Shown here one piece after another: positions 12,708 through 25,361 of a stretch of 64,000 bases of DNA. The translations under genes were made by a program, and so were the position numbers. Origin of the DNA: Pseudisothecium myosuroides (lineage: Eukaryota; Streptophyta; Bryopsida; Hypnales; Lembophyllaceae). The notes under the pieces are model-generated. The model saw only the letters and a list, made by a program, of their open reading frames with translations. It made no database searches and was not told the DNA's origin. Each line of letters begins with the position of its first letter. Positions within the stretch are counted from its first letter, which is position 1. The stretch spans positions 13,332,501-13,396,500 of the forward strand of contig OX637288.1 in the NCBI GenBank assembly GCA_951799445.1, in the 5' to 3' direction.

Positions 12708-12722
12708 GAGAGTTATAAAGTT
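12708..12722 (-). promoter_or_regulatory. Possible TATA box of the RPB3 gene
   Basis: Read on the minus strand this site is AACTTTATAACTC, about 165 bases upstream of the first ATG. It would fit a transcription start near 12680 and a pyrimidine-rich 5' leader. Only the sequence match supports it. Confidence 0.3.
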
Positions 12723-13474
12723 TAAAACAAAGTCTGATTTTTGAATCATTATACGTTATGGAGATGTAATGGTTTGGGGTGAAATGACAGGCACTCTCGT
12801 CCAGTAGAGTGGAGGATTGGACGGCTTAAGCTTAGTAAACTTTTATGGCAGCTCTTGGTGTAGAGAATACTTAGGAGTACCCTATTTCAAGCAATTCAAA
12901 CATTTTTTGAAACATGGTTTGGGAACAATTCAGAACATTGTCTTTGACTCATACTCATAGCATCGTTTACCAACGTTGAGGGGTCCCTTTGCTCCTTGAT
13001 AAGAATAACATTGTTTACCAATGAGGTAGGGTCCCTTTTGCATCCTTAAAAAAAGGAATCCTTACAATGAACAAAATTGTCTTGTATGACTCTGTAGCCA
13101 ATCCAATCCTTGAATTAAATGATAAGTTTTTCTTAGGTCTCTAGAAAAGGATGATATCTATAAAGAGACTGAATAAGAAAAACTTAATTATTTTGCTTGT
13201 TGTTTAAATTTTTGACAAATGGAAAAACAACTTGTTAAGATTTAGTTAAATAAAATTTACAACTCAAGTGGATTTTATTAATGAGAGACCTACTAATTGT
13301 TTGATATTGTATTTTTCTGTGAGAAATCACTTCTTGTTTGTTTCTTTAGTATAGACTAGGAGAAAAAAAGGAGTATTTTGCTTGTCCTTGAAGCCATTAC
13401 AAGCTTGGAAATAAATATAGTTTTGGGTAGGAAAATATAAAAGAAAACATTTGGTGAAGCATGCACTAATTGAA
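12723..13474. other. Intergenic; short dispersed repeat at about 12960-13110
   Basis: No gene was recognised. The segment at 12960-13110, including ACATTGTTTACCAATGAGG and GGGTCCCTTTT, is similar to 50778-50860, so it is a dispersed repeat of undetermined borders. Confidence 0.5.
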
Positions 13475-14412
13475 TTAACCCTTCATTGCCCAAGGGGACC
13501 AAAAGTGTCCTCACGAAGTTCAAGTCCAATTCAAAGTGCTTTAACTTTTGCATCCAATGTCCAAATTCAATAAAAAAAAATGTCCAAGTTCACTGAATAA
13601 AATTAATTTCTTAAAAGCCAATCAAAGTTCACAAGTTCAACTTGAATTCACCAAATTGCATTTGAAAGCTGCAACTTTGGCAGCTTGTATCTCCTTCATT
13701 CAATATTTGTTTTCAATAAAATTTGTTGGGTTATGTTTCTTTTAAACTCTAGTTATTGTGGGTAAAATTTTCATGTCAATCCAAGGTGTTTTGAATGTTT
13801 GGGAGAAATTCAAATTTCAAAATCTCGACATTTTCGGATTACAATCAACTTTGGCGACTTGTTTCTTCTCCATACACTGTCAAATTTCAATAAGTTTTTT
13901 TGGAAAAGTTGCGCATACTAGTCTAGTTTATGTGGATAAATTTTCATATCAATCTAAGAAGTTATAAGTGACTGAGAAGCATTTTAGTAGAAGGAGGTTC
14001 AGCCTTAGATGTGTTTTTTGCAACTTTCTTTGCTATTTTTTTTACATTTCAAAGCCATTTTGCTAACACAATGAGTCAGCTCAATGATATTTTCTTTCAC
14101 CAATGTGTTTTTATGCTAGTTTTGAATCACTTTATAGTTTAAGTTTTTTTCATTTGAGTAGGTTTAGAAATCATATTTCACCTCTAAATGTGTTGCTAGG
14201 AAAATTTCAGCATCCTTTTTCAACACTAAAACATTATAATCTTGCAATCTACATGGCCAAATGACTCCAAATTTGTTTCATGTCATCTACAACATGTACA
14301 CTACAAAATTGTATAGTTGAAATTTCTAGAACTTAGCGACATTTAGATCTATAGCACTTCAAAAGCAATGATGTTTTTGAACTCAAACAAGCCTCATGCA
14401 ATGAAGGGTTAA
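13475..14412. mobile_element. TTAA-flanked inverted-repeat element, copy 1
   Basis: Starts TTAACCCTTCATTGC and ends GCAATGAAGGGTTAA, giving a perfect 15-bp inverted end including the TTAA. It is 938 bp and AT-rich with no significant coding frame, so non-autonomous. Its interior (for example the text around AGAAGGAGGTTCAGC) is clearly homologous to copy 3 at 18107-19107. The TTAA is read as a target-site duplication. Confidence 0.75.
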
Positions 14413-15311
14413 TGTGACCTTTGTTACAAAAATTTAAACTGTGAAGGATACATATTTGTCCTTTCAACATTGCAAAAGTTGACCAACATTTAAATTTATT
14501 AAAATATTTCAAAGAAAAAATGTTTCTTTCAAATGTGGCTCTGACATACAGAATATGTAGAAACCTGTTTCTATTACTATACTATACATGTCATAATCCA
14601 CCACTCATTTACTTGTCATAATTTCTTATTCAACTACATGATTGAAACCAATGACCATTCACTTACAATCATCACTTCAATAACTTCTCTCTTTTGTTGT
14701 TCAAATTTAGGCAACCCATGAATCAATTGAATGTGAAGGTAATAATTGTAAGTAATAAATCATAAGAGGAACTTGGATTTTTTTAATAGCTCTGAACTCA
14801 ACGTTTGTGTGGCTTGACTATTTTCAATAACCTAACAACTCTTGGAAGTTACTTGGTCTACTTGGTAATAAAATTAAAATATGAAAATAGAAATTTCTAC
14901 TTGGTGAAATGGTGGATGTGCTTTTTAATTTGAAAAGTTCTTTTAAATACTATTTGTATTGAACTAATTGTTGGACTAAAACATTTGATGTGGATAGAAA
15001 ATTTTAAATACACTAGAAAAACTATGAAATAGTCATATATAGAATTTACAAAGATTTTTGATGAAATGGACAAAAATTTATACTATTCAAAATACAAAAT
15101 CAATTAATTAACTAAATTTTTGTTTCATTTTTTTATCATGACAATCTTATAATAAACAAAATATGAACCTATATAATTCAATTTGAAAACCAAAATTTGC
15201 ATTCATTTTTTATATAGAGGCATGGTTGATTAGCTCTTTGAATTAGAATTTGTCAAAGTCTTAGTAATCTAAAATTCTTTCTAATTTCAACCAATTATAA
15301 GATGTGTTCTT
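14413..15311. other. AT-rich intergenic DNA, no feature recognised
   Basis: Roughly 900 bases of AT-rich sequence between two TTAA-type elements. No coding frame, RNA gene or clear terminal repeat was seen. Confidence 0.5.
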
Positions 15312-17001
15312 TTAATCCCTAAAGGCCCAAGGCCATTTTTTTGTCAGAAACCACTCAAAATTGCCATTTCTATTGCATTCATCCAAGAAAACAAAACCAA
15401 TTTTTTTTAAGAATCTAAACATAGGATCTTGTACTTTACTCTTAGGGGGTTCACACATCCCTTACATTTTGTAACCATGTGCGATAACGGGGTATTTAAT
15501 GGGGGGGTATTTATTTCCTTCCCATTCTTTTTTCCCTCCCTACTAGTAGAAAAAAGCTACCGGTGTTTATTATTTAGCATCCTATTTTTTTTTCTAAATT
15601 CTTAAGGGACTTATTTTTAGCACCCTATTTTTTTGTACATTTTAGAAATACGGGGCACGGAGAGGATTGAGAACCTATAGCCATAAGCATTCCAGTGCTT
15701 TGAAACTATGGTTGAATGCACACTGCAATACCATTCAAATGGCCATGATAAAAAAAAAACTACAAGTACATTATAGCATTGAAAGCCTCGTTGAAAGCAA
15801 GAAGAGTCCAATACACGCCAAAGAGAAACCCCACAACTGTGGCTAATTTCAGGTGCCAATTCATTCCCACCACAAACTAGGAGCGTTTTCAACCATTCAA
15901 TATGCAGGCACATTATCCTAATATAATTAATTCAAATTAAAGACAGAATACCCCCAAACCATTAAACCCGAAAATAAACCTACTAAGCACTTATAAGGGA
16001 ATCCAATATTTAGCACCTTATTTTTTTCTACTACACAGAAAAATGAAGGCTTTTTTCAATACCCTATTTTTTTTATAAACACCCTACGCACATATTACCC
16101 ATGCTATGGTAGATCTACCAAAAGTATAAATTTTTCCTTCAACGAGTTAAATTGACCCTATTTTTTTATGTCACGCCATTTTCTACTCCAATGATGGTCT
16201 CCCCCCTAAGACTTTACTTGCTTAAGACCATGTCGTTAAAATTTCATGAAATTTGACCATAGAGATTAAAAGATATTAGCATTCAAAGTTAGAAAATAAG
16301 TTTTTTTGAACACTGTTTTGAAATTTCAGATGACTTTGACCACCATTTGTGAAAAAAAATTGTATTATAAATTTTAAATTTTAAACTTTTTGTGTTCAAA
16401 AAATTAGTTGAAAGTCTAGGAAAAAAATTTCAAAAAACACACATTTGATTTTCATTCTTTTAAAAATTGTTAAGAAGAAATAGGTCCGAGACTAAAAGAA
16501 AAACTAAATTGTCTTAGATGGGATTGAAGATCATAATCCCAATGGAGAGATTGTTTTAGCAAGAAAACTTAGTCTAGTACAAAAAAAATGTGAAAAATTG
16601 TGAAAATTACATTTAGAAATAAATTGTACAAGTTATTTTTTTCAAAAAGATGCTCAAATTGTCTGAAAAACAAGATTGTTCATAACTTTCACATCACTAA
16701 TCCAAATGGCATGTATCAAAGCTTAACAAGTAGACAAAAATATGATCTATAAGAAAAAAATTAGTCTAATTTCAAATTTTTGTGGATTTCTTTTTCTGCC
16801 CGCTAAGTGAAAATTTAGGCATTTTGTGGTATAACTTTTGCTCCCGGGCACCGATTGAAATAAAAGTTATATTTCCACAAAGCTAATCAGTTTTTTAATC
16901 TTTAAAAAAAATTCAAAAATTTTCACTAAAAATTGAGGTCATAGGAATTTGCCCAAAATCCAAATTGTCACTTGAGGGGACAATGGACCCTTAGGGACTA
17001 A
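15312..17001. mobile_element. TTAA-flanked element, copy 2, carrying an insertion
   Basis: Left end TTAATCCCTAAAGGCCCAAGG; right end CCCTTAGGGACTAA, the inverted repeat with a few mutations. The total is 1690 bp. Removing the nested 770-bp element at 15441-16210 and its 8-bp duplication leaves about 912 bp, the normal length for this family. The interior matches copies at 49721 and 60953 (for example the stretch around CCCACAAAGCT and the segment ending near the stop-rich AAAAATTCAAAAA). Confidence 0.7.
15441..16210. mobile_element. DNA transposon with 8-bp target duplication, nested in TTAA copy 2
   Basis: The ends are CTTAGGGGG and CCCCCTAAG. Both sides carry the perfect 8-bp duplication ACTTTACT (15433-15440 and 16211-16218). 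An 8-bp duplication suggests the hAT superfamily, although the terminal bases are not the typical CA/TG. The interior has repeated motifs like TAGCACCCTATTTTTTT and no intact transposase. Its removal restores a normal-length host element. Confidence 0.75.
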
Positions 17002-17124
17002 AGAATGCTAAAGGATAAGTTCATGATGTCACTCCTATCCATAGAAAAATAAAATAAATAATGTAAAAATTTCAAAAATTAGTTGTATAAAAATAAACAA
17101 TAACCAATGACCATGTTAACCTCT

Positions 17125-17340
17125 AAAGTTCTATAGTAAGCCCTTTTTTTCATCAAAACCCACTCAAAATTGCCATTCTATTATACAAAGCAAAAAGTTT
17201 AAAAATCATCTTTTTGCATATCTGACCATAGGATCTGGCACTAGACTAATATAAGAATGTGTTGAAGAAATTTTAGAGACTTATACTACATGGATTGTAA
17301 GATGTTTGCATTTAAAGTGATGAAAACTAGGTGCTTTGCT
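17125..17340. repeat. Partial TTAA-family element (left part only)
   Basis: Begins TTAACCTCTAAAGTTC and continues through AAACCCACTCAAAATTGCCATT and ATAGGATCTGGCACTAGACTAA, which match the left third of the TTAA family. No right end follows. A sister fragment lies at about 19947-20460, where the same site carries the inserted element at 20076-20342. Confidence 0.6.
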
Positions 17341-18106
17341 CCTTATGTGACTAGATAAGACTTTGAATCTTGTTAATTTAAGAGTAAAGCAATCTAGGAT
17401 ATGAAATAAGGATGGGAAGTAAATATACTTCAAATCCAACCTTTGTAACAAGGCCAACATAAATCAAGCTTATTCTTTGAGTAACAAACAGAAAGTGTGC
17501 ATAAAACATAATATTGCAAAGAATGTATCCACTTGATAAGGCTAGCAAGTCTTGCAAGCCACACATTCTTAAACACCTTCCATCTAAATGTCTTTCTGAA
17601 CATTTTGTCTTCATGGACTAAACCTCTGATGGCATTAGAGAATTGCTAGAATTCAAATTCTAGAGCTTATGTGAATAGCCACACAAAGCAATGACTCAAA
17701 TAAAAATGTATGGTTTGCTTACAATCTTACCATGCATTAATTTTTAGCGCCAGTTTGAAACAAATTTTTGATCTCAATGGGTTTCTAGAACCAACTCAAG
17801 AATGGAACTTCAACTTCCAAAAATGGTCTCACCTTGTCTTAATGTTGGTAGCATTTAAAAGAGTAGTTACACATCTTAGTCTTGTGATAGAGGCTATGCA
17901 CTATATATATATGAAAACAAAGGATAAGAAAACTTCCATCTAAAAATTGGAAATGCAAGTTTGTAATGTAAACTATAGGCATACCAATGACACCTAGAAA
18001 TTGAATGCAATATGTAAGGAAAATTAATGGGTCACCAAGTACAATGATCCATTACCTCATCAACAATCAATTTGTCAATTTATTTCTTGGTGATTCTTGG
18101 AAAGCA
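17341..18106 (-). repeat. Segment A of a duplicated TNL 3' flank
   Basis: Homologous to 20390-20860 plus 26219-26610 (segment B), for example around GCAAGTCTTGCAAGCCACA, GACTCAAATAAAAAT and AATCTTACCATG. In A the two halves of B are contiguous, so A is the empty-site version of the 5.35-kb CACTA insertion. Read on the minus strand it lies 3' of an LRR relic, as B does relative to the TNL gene. It is therefore probably the 3' end or flank of an old tandem TNL copy. No open frame of note. Confidence 0.65.
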
Positions 18107-19107
18107 TTAATCCCTCAACACCCAAGTAGCCCAAAAAAGGCCTCACAGAGTTTCAAGTCCAATTCAAAGTGTTGTAACTTTGATGGCTACGATGTCCAAA
18201 TTCAATGAAAATTGTTGGAAAATTTGTGCTCTATCCTCTAGTTTGTGACTTAGTGTGGTAATATTTTTAGATCAATCCAAGATATATTGTTTTTTTGTCA
18301 GCCAATCAAAGTTTAGACGTTCAAGTTGAGTTCACCAAATTGCTATTGATGGCTGCAACTTTGGAGGCTTGTATCTCCTTCATCCAATGTTTGTTTTCAA
18401 TAAAATTTGTTGGATTATGTTCCCCTGGCTTGAAGTCTAGTTATTGTGGAAAAAAAAATTCATATCAATCCAAGTTGTTTTGAATGTTTGGGAGCAATTC
18501 AAAGTTTAGAATCTTGACATTTTTGGATTACAATGAACTTTGGCAGCTTGTTTCTTCTTCATACACTGTCAATTTTCAATAAATGTTTTTGGAAAAGTTG
18601 CACATACTAGTCTAGTTTGTGTGGCTAAGATTTCATATCAATCCAAAAAGGTATAAGTGACTGAGAAGCATTTTAGTAGAAGGAGGTTCAGCTTTAGATG
18701 GGTTTTTATGCAACTTTTTTTGCTATTTTTTGACATTTGAAAGCCATTTTGCATACACAATGAGTCAATTCAATGATGTTTTTTTCTCCAATGTGTTTTT
18801 AAGTTGATTTTGAATCACTTTGTAGATTAAGTTTTTTTCATTTGAGGAGGTTTAGAAATCAAATTTCACCTCCAAATGTGTTTCTAGTAGAAAAATTTCA
18901 GCATCTTTTTTCTATACTAAAACATTATAATCTTGCAATCTACTTGGTCAAATGACTCCAAATTTGATTCATATCATCTGAAACACGTACACTACAAGAT
19001 TGTATGGTTGAAATTTTTATACCTTACTAACATTTTGAATTGTATCACTTTGAAAGCAATAATGTTTTTAAATCCAAAAAGGCCCAGCCTAGGCCTTGAG
19101 GGGTTAA
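18107..19107. mobile_element. TTAA-flanked element, copy 3
   Basis: Left TTAATCCCTCAACACCC, right GGCCTTGAGGGGTTAA; 1001 bp. The interior is homologous to copy 1. The paralogous segment B at about 26600-26630 runs straight through this point without the element (GGAAAATACTAAAAAAG), giving an empty site with TAAA where the filled site has TTAA on both sides. No coding frame. Confidence 0.8.
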
Positions 19108-19800
19108 AAGAAATCCCCAGTGACAGTCATGTCTTAATCCAATAAGATGGATCTCTTCCATTCCATTGAATGGTTACATCATCTTATAGGAGTACCTCAA
19201 AAATTCCTAACAATAAACTTTCTAGGAATTTGACATCTTGAACCACAAAAGCAATGCTCAAGATCCAACCTCCTTCAAGTAGTGAGCTGTTGAAAAGACC
19301 CAAATATTTTTTTTAGAAATTTGGTCCTAACAAGATATTTGTACACAAAGTTGCACAATTTTGCAAATGACATGGACAAATTCTAGATAGTTGCCCATTT
19401 AGCCTTAGGCTCCGCAAATTTTTGAGCTCCAAAAAGATTTAGGCAAATTTCGGATTGTACACCCTTCAAGTTTCTAATTCTAACAACTTCTAAGATCCCC
19501 CAAAGATTTGGCTGAACTTTGGATTCTATTTTCTATGGGATCCAAGTGATTCAAATTTTGACAACCTCCTGATGAATTTGATAGCTTTTTGAGCTTGCAA
19601 CAACTTAGTAGCTTTAATACTTCTAAATTGCTCAACATTCTAAAAGACTTGCGTAAATTATAGATTCCACTTCCTACATGATCCAATTGATTCAGAATTA
19701 GGAGGCCTTTCAATCCAATATTATAGCTTCTTATAGAAGTGGAATCTGAAGTTTATCCAATCTTAAGAATTTGTCAAAGTTTTAGTAACCTGGAATTCTT
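19108..19800 (-). pseudogene. TNL leucine-rich-repeat relic and 3' flank (old copy)
   Basis: On the minus strand 19713-19480 keeps LRR wording such as NLEVLKLLSCCKLKKL and NLNHL, with decay and stops. It aligns in order with the relic at 29240-29640. The part at 19108-19440 matches 26630-26913. The upstream NB-ARC and TIR parts of this copy are not in the window, so only the 3' end remains. Confidence 0.65.
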
Positions 19801-19946
19801 TTTAATTTCAACAAATGGCAAGATGTGTTATCTTAAAAAATGTTGAAGGATAAGTTCATGATATTACTTCAATCCACAAAAAAGAAAATAGTGTAAGAAT
19901 TTCAAACATTAATTGTATGAAGATAAACAATAATCAATGAAAATAC

Positions 19947-20460
19947 TAACTCCTAAAGTCTTAAGGCTATGTCTCATCAAAATCCACTCAAAACTAACAT
20001 TTCCATTGCATACAACAAAAGGTTAAATTTTTTTTTTGCATATCTAACCGTAGGATCTAGCACTAGACTAGTATATCACTATTCTTAGTGTTTTAGGTGA
20101 CGAGCCCTAATTTTTTATGACGGATTTTAGGTGATGTCAATATTGACAACCCCAAAATTTTATGTCAACAAAAATGTACAAGGTAACATCAATGTTGACA
20201 TAAAAACATTGGATTGTCAATAGTGATGTTATGTTGTACATTTTTGTTGACATAAAATTTTGGGGTTGTCAACATTGACATCACCTAAAATCTGTCATAA
20301 AAAATTAGGGCTCGTCACCTAAAACGGTTTTTTTTTATAGTGATAAGAATGTATTGAGGAAATTTTGGAAACTTTGACCATGTAGATTGCAAGATGTTGC
20401 ATTGAAGGTGAAGAAAACTAAATAATTTGCTCCTTATATGACTAGATTTTAAAGAGTTTG
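19947..20460. repeat. Partial TTAA-family element, sister of 17125-17340
   Basis: Begins CTAACTCCTAAAGTC, continues with AAATCCACTCAAAAC and GTAGGATCTAGCACTAGACTA, is interrupted by the fold-back element at 20076-20342, and resumes with AAGAATGTATTGAGG. The same order without the interruption is present at 17125-17340. Confidence 0.6.
20076..20342. mobile_element. Fold-back miniature transposon
   Basis: A near-perfect long hairpin: TTTTAGGTGACGAGCCCTAA on the left is matched by its inverse on the right, with GTCAACAAAAATGTACA arms nearer the centre. The ends are TCACTA and TAGTGA with a TA duplication (or TCACTA/TAGTG with ATA). The paralogue at 17250 has the uninterrupted sequence CTAATATAAGAATG, which fixes the insertion point. 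About 267 bp, no coding capacity. Confidence 0.8.
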
Positions 20461-21721
20461 AATCTTCTTAATTTAAATTCGGGATAAAGCAACATTAAAT
20501 GCTTTTGCACTGGCTTAATAGATGTACGTTAAAATTGGTATTGTTGCTTCTAAGACAAGGATGGAAAGGAGATACACTTGAAATCTAGCCTTTGTAACAA
20601 GGACAATAAAAATAAGGCTCGTTCTTTGATTTCTAAGTAGAGGGTGTGCATAATGCATAAAATTGCAAAGAATGTACTTATTTGAGAAGGCTAGCATACA
20701 AGTCTTGCAAGCCACATATTCTTGAACACTTTTCATCTAAATGTTTTTCTGAACATCCCTTCCTCATAGAATACACCTTTTAATGGCATTAGAAAATTAC
20801 TAGAATTTAAGTTCCAAAACTCGTGCAAATAGCCACACAAAGCGATGACTCAAATAAAAATATCACTAAAAGAAACCCGTATTTTTTTGGTGTCAAACCT
20901 TGGACATCAATGTCTAACAAAACATCATGCTATCCAACAAAACATCACTATGTCCGCGAGCGGATGGCCAATGGAGCTGGATTTCCGTGGATGTTTGGTA
21001 GAGCACCCAAAGATTCGAGTGAAAACATAGTGATGCTTTTAATAACAGTGATGTATTTTGAGACATAGAAGACGGCATGTGTCCATTTTTCACAGTGTCC
21101 ATGGAAACACAGACTGCCACGTCAATACATGAGGTTGTTTTGACCGCAGGTAATTCAATTATATTTATTGTGATTTTAAGTATAAAGGTTACTCGAGGTA
21201 AAAAAAGGAGAAGAGGGGCAGCTTAATGGTGTGCTCGTGGAAAAAAGATGGACCATACTGTCCGGCGTGGCAATTTGTTGACGTGACATCTAAATGTGCT
21301 AACGTGGCATGCCACGTCAGCATGCTGGGGAGCCCTAATACAAGTCGGGGATTGTCTTTGCAGACATCCAAGTTGACATCCAAAATTTTTTGTAGACATC
21401 CGGCTGACATTTTTGTAGACGTCCAAATATTTTTGTAGATGTCATTGGAGACAACAATGTTGTCCCCAACGTGCAACTGTCCTTTTTTCACACATGCTCT
21501 TCGTTAAAGACATTTTCTTTCATACAATAGAGTCTTAAACGTCGATGCAAATGTCCGCAGACGTGTTTGTAGATATCCATGTATTGGACTTAGATATCAC
21601 CTTCAATGATGTCTATGAGAATATGAATGTGCATTTTATATATGAAAAGCATGTACAAGGAGACCGTTCCTTCTACGCTTTTGGCGTTCGCATTGACATC
21701 TGCTAATTGGAATACATAATA

Positions 21722-24356
21722 CACTACAAGAAAATGGGTACTTTCGTGACTGCAGAGGAATGACTGCATGTCCGGTTTCACTAGAAAATGACTGCAATTC
21801 TCTAATTGCACCATCTGTGGAACCAAAATCCGTCCCTAGTCATTTTGAAGTCGGCACGGTGACTACGGGATGAACAGTTGACAGAAAAGGCCGCAGGAGC
21901 GATGTTCTCATTCACTGCGTCGTCAACTTATTGGCGGGAAAAGGGATAAATCCAATGTGGCCGGCGAAGTCATTTTTGAGTCATTTTTCTGTCATAAATT
22001 TGACTAAGCTTCACTTTTGAACGACTCAAGAATGACTATTGAATGACTGGCACAACTCCTTTAGAGACCCTAGTTAGTTTCACGGTTTGGACCTCTGCTC
22101 GTACTAACATGGGTAGGTAGTCCTTCAAATTTTACAAGTTGGGAAAAGAAATGGAAAACTTTCAATTTATACAAAGCCATTCTAACCCAATACACCACAC
22201 CACACTACAATTGCAAAATCAATAGGAGTCGTTCCATACTACAAAATGACTACACCAATTGATACAATTTTGGACATTGAACTGTTGAGACAATTCTGAC
22301 GTGTGGGGTCGCATATATCGCAACTGCGCCACCTCTACGCTGTCACTGGAAAATGACTGCAAGCGACTCTGCAAGGACTTCTTGCAAACTAATAAATTAC
22401 AATGTGGTCACTACTCTAATTCTTAGCCTCTAATACTACAGCAATGACAACTTCATATCCTTCTTGAGTTGATAAGTTCTCTTCCACTGACAATTTGATA
22501 GTCCCAACTAGATTAACTACCTCCGTTGTAATAAGCATCCATTGAGGAGCGGTCACCCTTGCAATCTCTACAGTAGTATTAATAAAGATGTCCTTTGTGT
22601 CTTAGCAAATGACTGCTAGTTAACTACTTATAATAATCTAGAAGTGATGGGCTACTGATTTCTTGTTATCCTCATTTCCAAATGTAGAACTATTGGATCT
22701 CCCTATTAGAATCACGTTTATCATGCATTTTCTAACCATTGCTATGTTCTTGCACTTATTAAGGGCACCCCGAGCATCTACAGTAGCACCTATTGAAAAC
22801 AATTCCCACAATGAACCCTAATATTCCTCCTATACTAATAGGTTCTCCTTTGCCAATAATTCAATGGCGTCTACCACTCCTCCATGGTTTACTTCCTAGA
22901 TGCAACTACTCCGTTGATTGTAAGCAACCCCAGGGACAAGGAGGACATGGCTCACAAACATTACAGTACTTTTAGGGGACTCTTTGAATGCTACTTTGTA
23001 CCCTACACTCATGTGACTTCAATATGACTTCGTCATAGTCATTTAAAAGTCGCGGTGAAGGATTGTATTGCGTAAACGACTCAAAAATGACTAACAAATG
23101 ACTTCTACACTATTAGCAACTAGACACTCAGCCTGGCATTCCCACATACTGCACATTCAACAATTCTGGAGGACTATTGACATCATGGGTAGTCATCATC
23201 ATACTTTCCTTGCATGAAGTGAGGAGTCCTAGAACAACTATATATGTCTATGTTTTGGGGAAGTCAAATAGGTGACCCTAAATCCCTAATATTCTTCATG
23301 TGCCAATCATTTTCAATCCATTTAGCAAATTTGTCTATAACTTTTGATTTGAGGCTCAAAATGTAAAATGGATTTTTGGAGATGAAAGTAAGATTGATTT
23401 TTTAACTTTTATTAGTTCAAATTTTTTTGGAAAAAATTAATCTACTATACCTCGATAAGGTCTAAAATATTATTTGTAACACAATTCCTGCATTTTCAAT
23501 ATCCCACATGGTTTGTCTTGCCTACTACTACCCCACTTCTATAAAAGGCTTGTCATTTCATTTGTTCATACTTACACACTAAGCCATGCGATTCATGCAA
23601 AATATAAAGTATGGTGTATGTTGTACGGTGTATTGTATAATGTATATGGCATATTGTATATATGATGTATTGTATTTGGTATATTGTGTATGGTGTATTT
23701 CTATGGAACTTTGAATGTATCCATATGTGATTGTAGAATGACTAGTTCCCTTCTATTTGTCATTATATTCCTTTTTGTACACAATGCATTGCCGCAAATT
23801 AAAAATGTTTCCAAAAAATGATTTTCCCTGTCCTTGGAAAGTACCCTAAACCCTAAATCTATATCACTTCAGAACAACTACATGCGTCACTTAAAAATGA
23901 CTAGACAATCTTAAAAGTACATCCTACAAATGACTGCAGAATGACTGGACACGTGTCAAAGCGTCATTCGTCCGTTGAAGATAAAATTGCAATAAATGAC
24001 TGGACACGTGTCAGCCCCGCATTGGTCGACACAACTCCCTCACGACTGCAGAATGACTGTAGAATGACTCACGCAAAGGTCCACGTCAGCAACAATCGGC
24101 CAAATTTTTCAAAAAATGGGCAACTGCCCGGCTTTTTTAGAAAATTTTGTCTTCAAACCTGAATGCCACGTAGACCCTCCCATCCGTTCTTCATCCAAGG
24201 CCCCATTTGTTGGTGATATTAGAGTTGCAGTCATTTAAAGAATGACTTGTCCACTATGACTGCAGGGCCTAAAGTCGCAACGGAATCAATTATGTCCGGA
24301 ATGACTGCAAAACTGTCATTTATCGCAGTCATTTATACCCCTGTTTTTTTGTAGTG
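21722..24356. mobile_element. CACTA transposon, 2.6 kb, nested in the larger one
   Basis: Ends CACTACAAGAAAATGGGTA and ACCCCTGTTTTTTTGTAGTG, with a 3-bp duplication ATA (21719-21721, 24357-24359). AATGACTGCA-type motifs in both orientations crowd both ends (for example 21750-22110 and 23870-24330), the usual sub-terminal arrangement for this superfamily. The 143-bp element at 30789-30931 carries the same motif. No transposase was found. Confidence 0.85.
23560..23720 (+). promoter_or_regulatory. TATA-like segment plus GTAT-rich tract in the inner CACTA element
   Basis: CCCCACTTCTATAAAAGGCT is followed by a tract of GTGTATTGTATA-like repeats to about 23710. A related order (CCCCACTAGTATAAAGAGCT, then GTATGGTATATGGCATATTG) occurs at 25115-25290 in the outer element. 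This may be a conserved promoter-like module of the family; sequence similarity is the only evidence. Confidence 0.3.
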
Positions 24357-25361
24357 ATACTAGTTCACTTCCACATGCTATGCTTCATCTTCTACTGATG
24401 TATTGTTGTCTACTACGGTAATATAGTTCCCTCCAATATTGGCATTCAATAGACGGTTGTCTAAGATTGAACATCTGTTTTAGTGGTTGCAGTCCGATGA
24501 AGTCAGTGTTGTTGTCAAACCAAACAATATTAAGGCTAGCATGTGCTACTTGCATGCTCCGCATCTGCCTCTGACCTTGATTGATCACACAACATTTTCA
24601 ACCGAGTCGGTGTGGGTTGTCAAAGAAGAAAACCTATTGGCAGTGTAGAAGAAACTTCTTTTCTAGTAGGGCACATTTTCATAAGGTCATCATTGTCGGC
24701 CTCTCTAATTTTGTTCTTGCATAGTCTCCAAAAGACTTAACCTCATTTTTATAATAGCCAAGCGCATGTGTCTATCATAAATGTCCCAAACAAAAACCAA
24801 TAGAATCTACATAAGAACGGAAAATAGTACATTAGATAGAAGTAAGCACATATAAGCACTGCATTTTTTGCACGATAATGCTTAAGAAGTAGGGAACATT
24901 TCCACCCTTTGTTGTAGTGCAAAAAGGCTACAATCACGTTGCACATAATTTCACTAGTACAGATGTCTTTGTGTAAATGTCGTGAATAACACCAACATGT
25001 CCATTGGGACATCTTGCATGTCCTCCACGACATCCCTGTACAACTTCTACTTGTAATACAATTTTTGCGTTTTATATATTCCATATGGTTTGTCTTACCT
25101 CCTTCCACCCCACTAGTATAAAGAGCTCATCTTGTCCTCTCTACAAACATCACAATAAGTGGCTTTTAAAGCCATGTGACGTATTTGTCAAATATGGTTT
25201 ACTATGTATGGTATATGGCATATTGTGTACAATGTATTATGTACTATGTATGGCACATTGTGCATGATGTGCCGAATTAGACATTATGTTTGCTTTGAAC
25301 ATTATAAAATGCAAATGTGCATTATGTAGGATACGTGTGACTGTCTATATTAACATCATAT

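Noticed and set aside
12960..13110. Second fold-back or TA-flanked element
   Set aside because: Clearly repeated at 50.8 kb, but neither terminal repeats nor a target duplication could be located, so only a dispersed repeat is noted.
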